A stretch of 64,000 nucleotides of DNA from Oleispirillum sp963678075 (lineage in GTDB: Bacteria; Pseudomonadota; Alphaproteobacteria; Rhodospirillales; Rhodospirillaceae). The stretch is from contig CAXXPK010000003.1 in assembly GCA_963678075.2 (NCBI GenBank), positions 62,001 through 126,000 of the forward strand, in the 5' to 3' direction. The translations under genes were made by a program, and so were the position numbers. The notes under the pieces were generated by a model. The model did not search any database, was not told the origin of the DNA, and saw only the letters and a program-made list of their open reading frames with translations. Position 1 is the first letter of the stretch. Each line of letters starts with the position of its first letter. Positions 18,121 through 26,821 of the stretch are shown one piece after another.

Positions 18121-18691
18121 TAGTGGTTTCCTCCAGGCGATCGCCCTCGACGCAATAGCGGCGACCTTCGCGCGGGCAGACCAGGGTTTCATCCAGAATT
18201 TCCCCGGCGTGGCTGACCCAGCCTTTCCGCCAGGCGGGAACTCCGACCATCAGGGCGTGCGACGGCACATCGCGGGTCACCACCGCGCCCGCGCCGACGA
18301 AGGCATAGGCCCCGACGGTGACACCGCAGACGATGGAGCAGTTGGCCCCCAACGTCGCGCCGCGACAGATCAGGGTGTCGCGATATTCGTCCTTCCGCGA
18401 AACGTGCGCGCGCGGGTTGTAGACATTGGTGAAGACCATGCTGGGACCGCAGAAGACATCGTCCTCGATGGTCACGTTGTCATAGATCGAGACATTGTTC
18501 TGCACCTTGACGCGGTCGCCGATCGTTACCCGGTTGCCGACGAAGACATTCTGCCCGAACGATCCGTCGCGGCCGATGCGCGCCCCGCCGCAGACATGCA
18601 CCCAATGCCAGACATGAGTCCCCGCGCCGATTTCGGCGCCAGCATCGACGATCGCGGTGGAATGAACCACCGCCTTGTCCGAAATGGTCAT
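18113..18691 (-). CDS. WbpD-like sugar N-acyltransferase (hexapeptide repeat)
   Basis: A 192-residue acyltransferase with hexapeptide repeats throughout (AEIGAGTHVWHWVHV, ARIGRDGSFGQNVFVG, VKVQNNVSIYDN), the pattern of a left-handed beta-helix trimer. The insert NVYNPRAHVSRKDEYRDTL resembles that of WbpD/FdtC-type 3-amino-sugar N-acetyltransferases. It is coupled to the downstream aminotransferase by overlap and to the upstream glycosyltransferase by a four-base overlap. It should transfer acetyl from acetyl-CoA to the amino group that the aminotransferase creates. Confidence 0.87.
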   Translation of the reverse strand: MTISDKAVVHSTAIVDAGAEIGAGTHVWHWVHVCGGARIGRDGSFGQNVFVGNRVTIGDRVKVQNNVSIYDNVTIEDDVFCGPSMVFTNVYNPRAHVSRKDEYRDTLICRGATLGANCSIVCGVTVGAYAFVGAGAVVTRDVPSHALMVGVPAWRKGWVSHAGEILDETLVCPREGRRYCVEGDRLEETTNV

Positions 18692-19707
18692 CGTTCAAGC
18701 CCCCTTTTCATCGCGAACATCTTGCTGCGCGCCCGGCTGAGCCAGATGCGCGACCGCAAACCCAACGCCGCCACGGACGAAAGCCGTTTGCGCGGCGCGG
18801 TGTCGCGCCAAACCTCGGCCAGGAACGCGGCATAGGCCGCCGCCACGTCGGTCGCCGAACGATCCGGCAGGGCGGCGCGAAAGGCATCCAAATTCGCGGC
18901 GGCGGCGTCAATCGCCGCAAGAACGTCATCGCCTCCGTCGAACAAAACCCCGGCCTTGCCCACCAGCTCCGGGTTTCCGCCGCTTCTCAACGCCACCGGC
19001 ACCAGACCGCAGGCCATTGCCTCGGCCAGGGAGTTGGAGCAGGAATCATTGCGGCTGGCCATGACGTAGACATCGGCCTGTCGAAGAAGCTTGGCGATGT
19101 CGGCAGGATCCTGCGGCGGTAATTGGCGGATGTTGCGGAAGGTGACCGGGCTGTTGCCGATGAAGGTCATCGCGTAGCGGGAAAAATCCAGCGCCTCGTC
19201 GAGACGGCGGTAGATGTCGAATCCCTTGTTGCTGTTTGCCGACCAGCTGACGGCGACAATACGGATGCGACCGTCAACGGGGGGCGTCCGCCCCCCGCCG
19301 CTAAACAGGGCACGGTCAGGCGCGTTCAGGATCACCGTGGCATGGCGCGGTTCCCTCATCTTCATGCGGCGAAAGCCCTCGCGGGTATAGCGGCTCTGAA
19401 AGATCGCGCCATTGGCAATTCTTTCCGCCAAGCCGATCACCACCGCGTCGATACCGCTGTCCTCGCCACGATAAAGATGCACCGGTCCGTTGATCCGATG
19501 CACGAAGGGAGTGTTCGGCAAACGCCTTTTCCAATCAATGACCTGTGCCGCATCGTTGAAACTGTCGAACAGCACGATATCCGCGTCGTCGGGGGTTTCC
19601 GCCCATTGACCGCAGGCGCGAAAGGCCTTGCGCAGGGCGCACAGCAACTGGTTTCCGCCGCCCCACGGCCCCTCGCGGAAGGGAAACAGGATGTGAATCT
19701 TCGGCAT
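18688..19707 (-). CDS. Glycosyltransferase family 4-like protein
   Basis: A 339-residue GT-B glycosyltransferase starting MPKIHILFPFREGPWGGGNQ; the glycine-rich loop GPWGGGNQ is the usual N-terminal acceptor-side feature. The donor half shows VILNAPDRALF, IVAVSWSANSNKGFD and the acidic block SNSLAEAMACGLVPVAL. ATG 19707 is chosen over a start 24 bases further up because the protein then begins directly with the first strand. It lies between ptmA-like and wbpD-like genes, so it probably transfers a modified amino sugar. The specificity is unknown. Confidence 0.8.
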   Translation of the reverse strand: MPKIHILFPFREGPWGGGNQLLCALRKAFRACGQWAETPDDADIVLFDSFNDAAQVIDWKRRLPNTPFVHRINGPVHLYRGEDSGIDAVVIGLAERIANGAIFQSRYTREGFRRMKMREPRHATVILNAPDRALFSGGGRTPPVDGRIRIVAVSWSANSNKGFDIYRRLDEALDFSRYAMTFIGNSPVTFRNIRQLPPQDPADIAKLLRQADVYVMASRNDSCSNSLAEAMACGLVPVALRSGGNPELVGKAGVLFDGGDDVLAAIDAAAANLDAFRAALPDRSATDVAAAYAAFLAEVWRDTAPRKRLSSVAALGLRSRIWLSRARSKMFAMKRGLER

Positions 19708-19715
19708 CGACTGAC

Positions 19716-20513
19716 CTACCAAACCGACCATCCCCCATCCACCTGAATGTTCTGGCCGGTGATATAGGCCGCAGCATCGCTGGCCAACAGCGCGACGACA
19801 CCCTTGAAGTCCTCTTCGACCGCCATCCGTCCAAGCGGCGTTCTTTCTTCGTAACGGGCCAGAAATTCCGGGCTTTGGCCACGCTCCACCCCCCCCGGAG
19901 AAACGACATTGACACGAACCGCCGGGGCCAGGGTCGTGGACAACCAGCGGGTCAGCTGAATCAGCCCTCCCTTGCTGGCCGCATAGGCGGCTGGATTGCC
20001 CATCGACGTCCCCTCATAAAGGCGCCAGTCGGGACCGACGACACCATAGATCGAGCCAAGGTTGACGATGCTGCCGTGCCCGGACACGGTCAGCGCGGGC
20101 GCGGCGGCTTGGCAGAGGACGAAGGCGGCGGTGAGATTGACCTCGACGGCACGACGCCACGTCTGTACGGATTGCTCGGCAAAGGGCGTCGCCCAGCCCT
20201 GCAACGCATTGGAACCGACGAAGGCGGCATTGTTGACCAGCACATCGAGACGGTCGAACACCTCCACAACGCGGAAAACCGCCTGCCGTGTCGCTGCCTC
20301 GTCTTCCAGATCGACGATTACCGGTTCCACCCGCACGCCGAAGCGCTCGGCCAGTTCGCTGCACAGCGCCTCGGGGGCCGCGCGGTCGAGAACCGCCAGG
20401 GCGCAGCCCTGTTCCGCCAGAGCCTCGCAGATTGCCTGTCCGATGTGGCCCGCGCCGCCGGTCACCAGCGCGACGCGGCCAGTCAGGTCCAACAATTCCG
20501 AAATCTTCCGCAT
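19716..20513 (-). CDS. ptmA: SDR-family oxidoreductase, PtmA-like (flagellin modification)
   Basis: A 265-residue classical short-chain dehydrogenase. The cofactor motif is VTGGAGHIGQAICEAL, NNAAF is in VLVNNAAFVGSNA, and the catalytic Ser-Tyr-Lys lies in NLGSIYG and AAYAASKGG. GDAAAYITGQN-like C-terminal sequence and the insert DWRLYEGTSMGNPAA resemble PtmA, which acts with PtmF in GDP-GlcNAc supply for legionaminic acid in Campylobacter. It heads the minus-strand operon and faces legB across 317 bases. The exact reaction is inferred from the neighbouring leg genes. Confidence 0.78.
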   Translation of the reverse strand: MRKISELLDLTGRVALVTGGAGHIGQAICEALAEQGCALAVLDRAAPEALCSELAERFGVRVEPVIVDLEDEAATRQAVFRVVEVFDRLDVLVNNAAFVGSNALQGWATPFAEQSVQTWRRAVEVNLTAAFVLCQAAAPALTVSGHGSIVNLGSIYGVVGPDWRLYEGTSMGNPAAYAASKGGLIQLTRWLSTTLAPAVRVNVVSPGGVERGQSPEFLARYEERTPLGRMAVEEDFKGVVALLASDAAAYITGQNIQVDGGWSVW

Positions 20514-20830
20514 CCTTGACGTCTTTCCTTAGCGAGGATGGCCCGCCGCGACAGCTGCGGCCTTGGGGCAAACCCAAGGCGTGCACGATAGCCCAGCGCC
20601 TTGCGGTCGTGAAGTTCGTTATGAATTTCGACGGCTTCCGGCGAAAGCCCAAGACCGCTTGAATGTCGCCCATTTCGCCGAACACACCGAACGGCGCATA
20701 ACAGCGCTTGCCATTTCAAAGGTGGAAAATATAGATAGTACGTCGAAGCGGCTTCCGGCGCAGGAACGGCGGGTCTGCGATTTCTGCGGTTCTTTGGCGA
20801 TGTTCGACGAACAGCTCAGGGGCAATTATC
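20514..20830. other. Divergent ptmA/legB intergenic region without a recognised gene
   Basis: This 317-base region holds a short perfect hairpin (CCTTGGG, five-base loop, CCCAAGG at 20561-20579) and a locally AT-rich patch at about 20708-20740 with a sigma70-like promoter. Frames on both strands are open in part but have no recognisable protein similarity or good start. A remnant of an older gene is possible but not supported. Confidence 0.5.
20708..20735 (+). promoter_or_regulatory. Putative sigma70 promoter of the legionaminic operon
   Basis: TTGCCA at 20708-20713 (five of six with the -35 consensus), a 16-base spacer and TATAGA at 20730-20735 (four of six with -10) lie in the only AT-rich patch upstream of legB, giving a leader of about 90 bases. 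No other good promoter is seen in the following 12.7 kb of tightly packed genes. The site is predicted by eye only. Confidence 0.4.
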
Positions 20831-21829
20831 GTGACACGCGTGCTGGTTACGGGGGGCGACGGATTCATCGGCTCCCATCTGACGGAAACCCTGGTGCGGC
20901 AGGGTTACGACGTTCGTGCCTTCGTCCTCTACAACTCGTTCAATTCCTGGGGTTGGCTCGACCACGCGTCGAAGGATATCCGCGAGGCGCTCGACGTCTT
21001 CGCCGGAGACATCCGCGACCCGCATGGGGTACGGACCGCCATGGAGGGCTGCGACACGGTGTTGCATCTGGCATCGCTGATCGCCATTCCCTATTCCTAT
21101 CATTCGCCCGACACCTATATCGACACCAACGTCAAGGGCACCCTCAACGTCCTACAGGCGGCCCGCACGCTGGGGGTGCGCCGCGTCGTCCATACCTCGA
21201 CCAGCGAGGTCTACGGCACCGCCCGTTTCGTGCCAATCACCGAGGAACACCCCTTGTGCGGCCAATCTCCCTACTCGGCGTCGAAAATCGCCGCCGATCA
21301 GTTGGCCTATTCGTTTTATGCGTCCTTCGACCTGCCGGTGGTGATCGCCCGCCCCTTCAATACCTACGGTCCGCGCCAGTCGGCCCGCGCGGTGATCCCC
21401 ACGGTGATCACCCAGATCTCCAGCGGCCTACGCACGCTGAAACTGGGCGCGACGCATCCGACACGGGACTTCAACTTCGTCGCCGACACCGTGGGCGGCT
21501 TCATCGCCGCCATGACCGGCGAGGCGGGGCTGGGCGAGGTGGTGAACTTCGGCTCCGGCCACGAGATCTCGATCGGTGACACGGTGGCCCTGATCGCCGA
21601 GATCATGGGAGCCGAGATTGAGATCGAGACCGAAACCGTCCGCCTGCGCCCCCAGAAAAGCGAAGTGGCGCGCCTGTGCGCCGACAACGCCAAGGCGCGT
21701 GCCCTGTTCGGCTGGTCACCCGCCCATGGCGGCCGGGACGGCTTGCGTCGCGGCCTTGCCGAAACCATCCGCTGGTTCGGCGAAGCGGAGAACCTCGCCG
21801 GGCACAAGGTCGGTCACTACAACATCTAG
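20831..21829 (+). CDS. legB: NAD-dependent 4,6-dehydratase, LegB-type
   Basis: A 332-residue extended SDR beginning with the Rossmann motif VTGGDGFIGSHLTE, with TSTSEVYGTARF and YxxxK in SPYSASKIAADQ. FNTYGPRQSARAVIPT is characteristic of nucleotide-sugar dehydratases. Placement before LegC, LegG and LegI identifies it as the first committed enzyme of the legionaminic-type pathway, converting (GDP or UDP) GlcNAc to the 4-keto-6-deoxy sugar. The start is GTG at 20831; no ATG is nearby and the protein begins directly with strand 1. Confidence 0.88.
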   Translation: MTRVLVTGGDGFIGSHLTETLVRQGYDVRAFVLYNSFNSWGWLDHASKDIREALDVFAGDIRDPHGVRTAMEGCDTVLHLASLIAIPYSYHSPDTYIDTNVKGTLNVLQAARTLGVRRVVHTSTSEVYGTARFVPITEEHPLCGQSPYSASKIAADQLAYSFYASFDLPVVIARPFNTYGPRQSARAVIPTVITQISSGLRTLKLGATHPTRDFNFVADTVGGFIAAMTGEAGLGEVVNFGSGHEISIGDTVALIAEIMGAEIEIETETVRLRPQKSEVARLCADNAKARALFGWSPAHGGRDGLRRGLAETIRWFGEAENLAGHKVGHYNI

Positions 21830-21838
21830 GGGTCCACC

Positions 21839-23020
21839 ATGTCGATATCCTCTTCCCCCCGGAATGCGTTCATCGAACGCCTGCGCACCGTATTGAACGG
21901 CGCGGCGACGCCGGTCGCCCTGCACGAACCGGAATTCGCCGGGTCCGAGTGGGACTATGTGAAGGATTGCCTGGACACCGGATGGGTTTCCTCGGTCGGC
22001 AAGTACGTCGATGAGTTCGAGGTGCGGCTGGCCGCCTATACCGGCGCGCGGCACGCGATATCGGTGGTCAACGGCACCGCCGCCTTGCACGCGGCGCTGC
22101 TGTGCGCCGGGGTCGGACGCGACGACGAGGTGCTGATCCCGGCCCTGACCTTCATCGCCACCGCCAACGCCGTTTCGTATTGCGGCGCGATTCCCCATTT
22201 CGTCGATAGCAACGAGGCCAACCTGGGCCTCGACCCAGAGCGTTTGGCCGATTATCTCGCGCACATCGCCGAACCGACCGCCGACGGCTATCGCAACGCC
22301 CTCACCGGGCGCCGTCTTGCCGCCGTCGTCCCTGTGCACGTCTTCGGCCATCCGGTGGACATGGCCGCGCTGCTCGAGGTTTGCCGCCGCTACCGCCTGC
22401 CGGTAATCGAGGACGCGGCGGAGTCCCTCGGCTCATTCATCGGCGTCCGGCACACCGGCACCTTCGGCCTGATGGGAACCTTGAGCTTCAACGGCAACAA
22501 GACCATCACCACCGGCGGCGGCGGCGCAATCCTGACCAACGACGCGGACCTCGGAAAGCGGCTGAAGCACCTGACCACCACCGCGCGGGTAAAGCACCAG
22601 TGGGAATTCCTCCACGACGAAGTCGGCTTCAACTACCGCATGCCCAACCTCAACGCCGCTCTGGGCTGTGCTCAGATGGAGCGCCTGCCCGACATGCTGG
22701 GCCGCAAGCGCCGTCTGGCGGCGGCCTATCGGACCGCCTTCGCCGACGACCCAGCCTTCCGCTTCATCGCCGAGCCGAACGGCTGCACCGGCAATTACTG
22801 GCTGAACGCCGTGGTCCTGACCGAGCCCGACCGAATGGCGCGCGACGCCTGCTTGCAGGCCGCCGCCGACGCGGGATATCAGTGCCGCCCGCTGTGGCGC
22901 CTGATGCACCGCCTGCCGATGTACGACTTCTGCCCTCACGCGCCGCTGCCGGTGACGGAGCGGCTGGAAGCCGGATTGATCAATTTGCCAAGCAGCTCGA
23001 AACTGGGAGGAAAGCACTGA
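21839..23020 (+). CDS. legC: LegC-family PLP aminotransferase
   Basis: A 393-residue DegT/DnrJ aminotransferase. Features are VALHEPEFAGSEWDYVKDCL at the N-terminus, NGTAALHAALLCAGVG, EDAAESLGS and the PLP lysine in SFNGNKTITTGGGGA. The N-terminal PxFxGxE-like segment and the order legB-legC-legG-legI mark it as the enzyme that aminates C4 of the 4-keto-6-deoxy intermediate. It starts nine bases after legB and ends just before the epimerase gene. Intact. Confidence 0.92.
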   Translation: MSISSSPRNAFIERLRTVLNGAATPVALHEPEFAGSEWDYVKDCLDTGWVSSVGKYVDEFEVRLAAYTGARHAISVVNGTAALHAALLCAGVGRDDEVLIPALTFIATANAVSYCGAIPHFVDSNEANLGLDPERLADYLAHIAEPTADGYRNALTGRRLAAVVPVHVFGHPVDMAALLEVCRRYRLPVIEDAAESLGSFIGVRHTGTFGLMGTLSFNGNKTITTGGGGAILTNDADLGKRLKHLTTTARVKHQWEFLHDEVGFNYRMPNLNAALGCAQMERLPDMLGRKRRLAAAYRTAFADDPAFRFIAEPNGCTGNYWLNAVVLTEPDRMARDACLQAAADAGYQCRPLWRLMHRLPMYDFCPHAPLPVTERLEAGLINLPSSSKLGGKH

Positions 23021-23021
23021 C

Positions 23022-24191
23022 ATGCAACCCGTGCGCACCATCTGCGTCGTCACCGGGTCCAGGGCCGAATACGGTCTGCTGTACTGGTTGCTCAAGGGGA
23101 TCGCGGACAACCCGCGCATGGACCTGCGACTGTTGGTCACCGGTACCCACCTGTCGCCGGAATTCGGCCTGACGGTACGACAGATCGAAGCCGACGGCTT
23201 CGTCCCCGACGCCCGGATCGACATGCTGATTTCCTCCGACACACCGGTCGGCATCGCTAAGTCGATCGGCCTCGGCGTGATCGGCTTCGCCGACGCGCTG
23301 GACCGGCTTCGCCCGGATCTTCTGGTGGTTCTGGGCGACCGTTTCGAGATCCTGGCGGCAGCGCAAGCCGCCATGGTCCTGCGCATCCCGATCGCGCACA
23401 TCCACGGCGGCGAACTGACCGAGGGCCTGATCGACGAAGCAATCCGTCACTCCCTGACCAAGATGGCGCAGTTGCATTTCGTCTCCGCCGAGCCGTACCG
23501 GCAACGGGTCATTCAACTCGGCGAAGCGCCCGACCGGGTGTGGACGATCGGGGCGCCGGGGCTGGACACGATCCGCCATCAAACCCTGCTGGACCGCCGC
23601 GCCCTCTCGGAATCCATCGGATTCGACCTCGACCATCCGTATTTCCTGGTCACCTATCATCCGGTCACCCTGGCGCGAGAGGGAAAAGCCGCGGGCATCG
23701 CCGCCCTGCTGGCGGCCCTGAACGAATTTCCCGAACACCGGGTTCTGATCACCGGCGTCAATGCCGACACCGGCAGCGCCCCGATCCGCGCCGCGATCGC
23801 CGCCTTCTCGACCGCGAATTCGGGCCGCGTTCACGCCTCCGTGTCGCTGGGACAGCAACGCTATCTCAGCGCGCTTTCCCACGCCGACGCGGTAATCGGC
23901 AATTCGTCGAGCGGCCTGATCGAGGCGCCGTCCTTCAAGATTCCAACGGTGAACATCGGCGCCCGCCAGCGCGGCCGCATCCGCGCCGCGACGGTGATCG
24001 ACACCGACGAAACCGCCGCCGCGATCGTCGCGGGCATCCGGCAAGCCCTGTCGCCGGACTTCCGCGCCGGGCTGGCGGATGCGATCAGCCCATTCGGCGA
24101 CGGCCACGCGACGGGAAGAATGCTCGAGATTCTGGCCAACCATTCGCTGGATGGGCTGCTGATGAAACGCTTCTGGGATCTTGCGCCATGA
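23022..24191 (+). CDS. legG: Hydrolysing nucleotide-sugar 2-epimerase (NeuC/LegG)
   Basis: A 389-residue GT-B fold epimerase of the NeuC type. The N-terminus reads CVVTGSRAEYGLLYWLLKGI, LGDRFEILAAAQAAM carries the conserved acidic and arginine residues, HIHGGELTEGLIDEAIRHS holds the key histidines, and GNSSSGLIEAPSFKIPTVNIG is the nucleotide-binding end. It releases a 2,4-diacetamido-mannose-type sugar from its nucleotide for LegI. The stop overlaps the following formyltransferase start. Confidence 0.93.
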   Translation: MQPVRTICVVTGSRAEYGLLYWLLKGIADNPRMDLRLLVTGTHLSPEFGLTVRQIEADGFVPDARIDMLISSDTPVGIAKSIGLGVIGFADALDRLRPDLLVVLGDRFEILAAAQAAMVLRIPIAHIHGGELTEGLIDEAIRHSLTKMAQLHFVSAEPYRQRVIQLGEAPDRVWTIGAPGLDTIRHQTLLDRRALSESIGFDLDHPYFLVTYHPVTLAREGKAAGIAALLAALNEFPEHRVLITGVNADTGSAPIRAAIAAFSTANSGRVHASVSLGQQRYLSALSHADAVIGNSSSGLIEAPSFKIPTVNIGARQRGRIRAATVIDTDETAAAIVAGIRQALSPDFRAGLADAISPFGDGHATGRMLEILANHSLDGLLMKRFWDLAP

Positions 24192-25083
24192 AGCCATTGC
24201 GGGCCGTCTTCATCGGGTGCGTGCAGTCAAGCTTGGCCCTGCTGGAAGAATTGCTCACCCTGCCCGAGGTCGAAATCTGCGGCGTGGTGACGCGACGGCG
24301 CTCCGACATCAATGCCGATTTCGTCGATCTTTCCGAAGCCGCCGCCCGGCGGACCATCCCGGTTTATCACGCTTCCGGGAACCAACAGACGGAAATGGCG
24401 GCATGGATTAAGGCCCGTGAGCCGAGCCTCTGTTTCTGCCTGGGCTGGTCATACCTGCTTGGCGAACCGGCCTTGACCGCCGCACCCCGGGGCGTGGTCG
24501 GCTATCACCCCGCCCTGCTGCCGCGCAACCGCGGCCGACACCCCATCATCTTGGCGCTGGCGCTGGGGTTGAACGAAACCGGATCGACCTTTTTCCTGAT
24601 GAACGCCGGGGCGGATTCCGGGCCGATCCTGTCGCAAGCGCGCGTACCCATCGCGGCGGACGACGACGCCGGAAGCCTGTACGCCAAATTGGTCGCCACC
24701 GGTCGGAAACAGTTGCGGCAACTGGCCCTGGACCTGCGGCGGTCGCCACGCCCCAGGACCACGCCCACGCCACCAGTTGGCGCAAGCGCGGCAGGGTGGA
24801 CGGCCGAATCGACTGGCGCATGCCCGCCACGGGCATCCACAATCTGGTGCGTGCGCTGGCACGGCCCTACCCGGGAGCTCATGCCGACTTCCGCGACGTC
24901 GAGATCAAGGTCTGGAAGACCCGTCTGGGCCCACCCGGACCCCAGGATGTCGAACCGGGATACGTCCTTGATGTCGCCGACGCGAACATTCTCGTACAGT
25001 GCGGTGTGGGAACGATTATCCTGGAAAACCATGGCTTTGCCGACGGGGCGGGCCAAGCCCTACAGCCGGGGGACTATCTATGA
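24188..25083 (+). pseudogene. Formyltransferase (Fmt/ArnA-like) with a frameshift
   Basis: The N-terminal 180 residues are a 10-formyltetrahydrofolate-dependent formyltransferase: VVGYHPALLPRNRGRHPIILAL and the catalytic histidine in YHPALLPRNRG, with the later aspartate in NAGADSGPIL. After LALDLRR at about 24740 the frame is lost; the continuation TPQDHAHATSWRKRGRVDG and the C-terminal OB-like part end at 25083 in another frame. A single-base change near 24730-24745 would restore one full protein of about 297 residues. It probably N-formylated an amino sugar of the glycan. It overlaps legG and the deacetylase gene, so it was part of the operon. A sequencing error cannot be excluded. Confidence 0.75.
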
Positions 25084-25748
25084 GCAACATTCTGGTCATC
25101 GCGCCGCATCCGGATGACGAAACGCTGGGCTGCGGCGGCACCCTGTTGCGCCACCGCCAAAGCGGCGACGACATCCACCGGCTGATCGTCATCGCGATCA
25201 CCGCGAACCAGGCCTCCGCCAACCGCATCCAAGGCCGCAAGCGGGAAATCGCGACGGTGGTGGCGGCCTATGGCTTCGCCTCGACCACTGAACTCGGTTT
25301 CGAGACCACCACCCTCGACGCCCCGCCCATGAGCGCCCTGGTCGCGGGCATCGGCGACGCGGTCAAGCGGATCCGTCCCGAGGTGGTTTATCTGCCCTAT
25401 CCAGGGGATGCCCACACCGACCATCGCGCGGTCTTTCTCGCGGGCAGCAGCGCCACCAAATGGTTCCGCTATCCCAGCGTCAAACGCGTCCTGGCGTACG
25501 AGACGATTTCGGAAACCAATTTCGGCATGGCCCCGGATATGTTGCCATTCCGGCCCAACAGCTACATCGACATCGGCCCCTGGCTGGACAAGAAAATCGA
25601 GATCATGGCCTGTTACGAAGGGGAAATGGGGACGCATCCCTTCCCCAGGTCGGAAACCGCCATCCGCGCCCAGGCCACCTTCCGCGGCGCGGAAGCCGGG
25701 GTTGCCACCGCCGAGGCCTTCATGCTGCTGAAGGAAATCGTCCAATGA
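25080..25748 (+). CDS. PIG-L/LmbE-family deacetylase
   Basis: A 222-residue zinc-dependent N-deacetylase-like protein. The signature APHPDDETLGCGGTLLRH provides the first metal ligands, and the second HxxH-type ligand region is in PYPGDAHTDHRAVF. GMAPDMLPFRPNSYIDI and KIEIMACYEGEMG are typical of the sugar-acting subgroup. It overlaps both neighbours by four bases. With a formyltransferase just before it, it may remove an acetyl group from the 4,6-dideoxy sugar so that another acyl group can be added; this is inference. Confidence 0.85.
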   Translation: MSNILVIAPHPDDETLGCGGTLLRHRQSGDDIHRLIVIAITANQASANRIQGRKREIATVVAAYGFASTTELGFETTTLDAPPMSALVAGIGDAVKRIRPEVVYLPYPGDAHTDHRAVFLAGSSATKWFRYPSVKRVLAYETISETNFGMAPDMLPFRPNSYIDIGPWLDKKIEIMACYEGEMGTHPFPRSETAIRAQATFRGAEAGVATAEAFMLLKEIVQ

Positions 25749-26821
25749 GCGTGTTCGTCATCGCCGAGGCCGGGGTCAATCACAACGGCTCCCTGGATAT
25801 GGCCGTTCAACTGGTCGATGCGGCGGCGATGGCCGGAGCGGATGCCGTCAAATTCCAGACCTTCCGAGCGGCGGAGATGGTCAGCCGCCAAGCCCCCAAG
25901 GCCGCCTATCAACTGCAAACCACCGATCGGGCGGAGAGCCAGTTCGAGATGATCTGCAAGCTGGAGCTTTCGGCGGAGCATCACCGCGCGCTGATCGACT
26001 ACGCCGCCCAGCGTGGAATCGCCTTTTTGTCGACTCCGTTCGACACGGTCAGCCTGGATCTGCTGGCCGACGACTTCGGCCTGCGAACCATCAAGCTGCC
26101 CTCCGGCGAAATCACCAACGGTCCGTTCCTGTTGCGAGTCGCCGCCTCGGGATGCCGCTTGATCCTGTCCACCGGAATGAGCTTCCTTGGCGAGGTCGAG
26201 GCCGCCCTGACGGTGCTGGCGTTCGGCTATACGGCCGCGCCGGACGCCCCCCCCTCGCGCGCAGCCTTCGAGGCCGCCTATCTGTCGGCGACGGGGCAAC
26301 AGGCCTTGCGCGACCACGTCACCCTGCTGCATTGCACGACGGAATATCCAACCTCGCCCACGGACGTGAACCTGCGCGCCATGGAAACCATGGCCACCGC
26401 CTTCGGCCTACCGGTCGGCTTTTCGGATCACACGCAGGGCATTCACATTCCGATCGCCGCCGTGGCGCGCGGCGCGACGCTGATCGAAAAGCACTTCACC
26501 CTGGACCGCACCCTGCCCGGCCCGGACCACAAGGCATCGCTGGAACCCGCCGAGCTGGCCGCCCTGGTCGCCGCGATCCACGATGTGGAAGCGGCCATGG
26601 GAGACGGCATCAAACGCCCAATGCCGCCGGAAATCGGCAATCGCGCCGTCGTTCGCAAAAGCCTAGTGGCGGCGCGACCGATCGCTGCGGGCGAGACCTT
26701 CACCGCCGACACCCTGCGCTGCAAGCGCCCCGGCACCGGGATTTCTCCGATGGCGTACTGGGATTATCTAGGAAAGCCCGCCAACCGGGATTATGCGGAA
26801 GAGGAAACGATCAACCCATGA
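25745..26821 (+). CDS. legI: N-acetylneuraminate/legionaminate synthase family protein
   Basis: A 358-residue NeuB-type synthase that condenses phosphoenolpyruvate with a six-carbon amino sugar to form a nine-carbon nonulosonic acid. The TIM-barrel part has AEAGVNHNGSLDMA, VKFQTFRA, LSTPFDTVS, KLPSGEITNGPFL, HCTTEYPTSP and GFSDHTQGI. The C-terminal antifreeze-like (SAF) domain begins near VVRKSLVAARPIAAGETF. An insert after LTVLAFGY (APDAPPSRAAFEAAYLS) is typical of LegI rather than sialic acid NeuB. Intact. Confidence 0.93.
   Translation: MSVFVIAEAGVNHNGSLDMAVQLVDAAAMAGADAVKFQTFRAAEMVSRQAPKAAYQLQTTDRAESQFEMICKLELSAEHHRALIDYAAQRGIAFLSTPFDTVSLDLLADDFGLRTIKLPSGEITNGPFLLRVAASGCRLILSTGMSFLGEVEAALTVLAFGYTAAPDAPPSRAAFEAAYLSATGQQALRDHVTLLHCTTEYPTSPTDVNLRAMETMATAFGLPVGFSDHTQGIHIPIAAVARGATLIEKHFTLDRTLPGPDHKASLEPAELAALVAAIHDVEAAMGDGIKRPMPPEIGNRAVVRKSLVAARPIAAGETFTADTLRCKRPGTGISPMAYWDYLGKPANRDYAEEETINP

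Noticed and set aside
17056..18123. A 355-codon plus-strand open frame opposite the DegT aminotransferase
   Set aside because: It mirrors the codon positions of the real gene and has no recognisable motif.
20563..21579. A 338-codon plus-strand frame across the ptmA/legB spacer
   Set aside because: Most of it is out of frame with legB, which has a clear Rossmann and YxxxK signature; only the spacer part is unique and it has no similarity.
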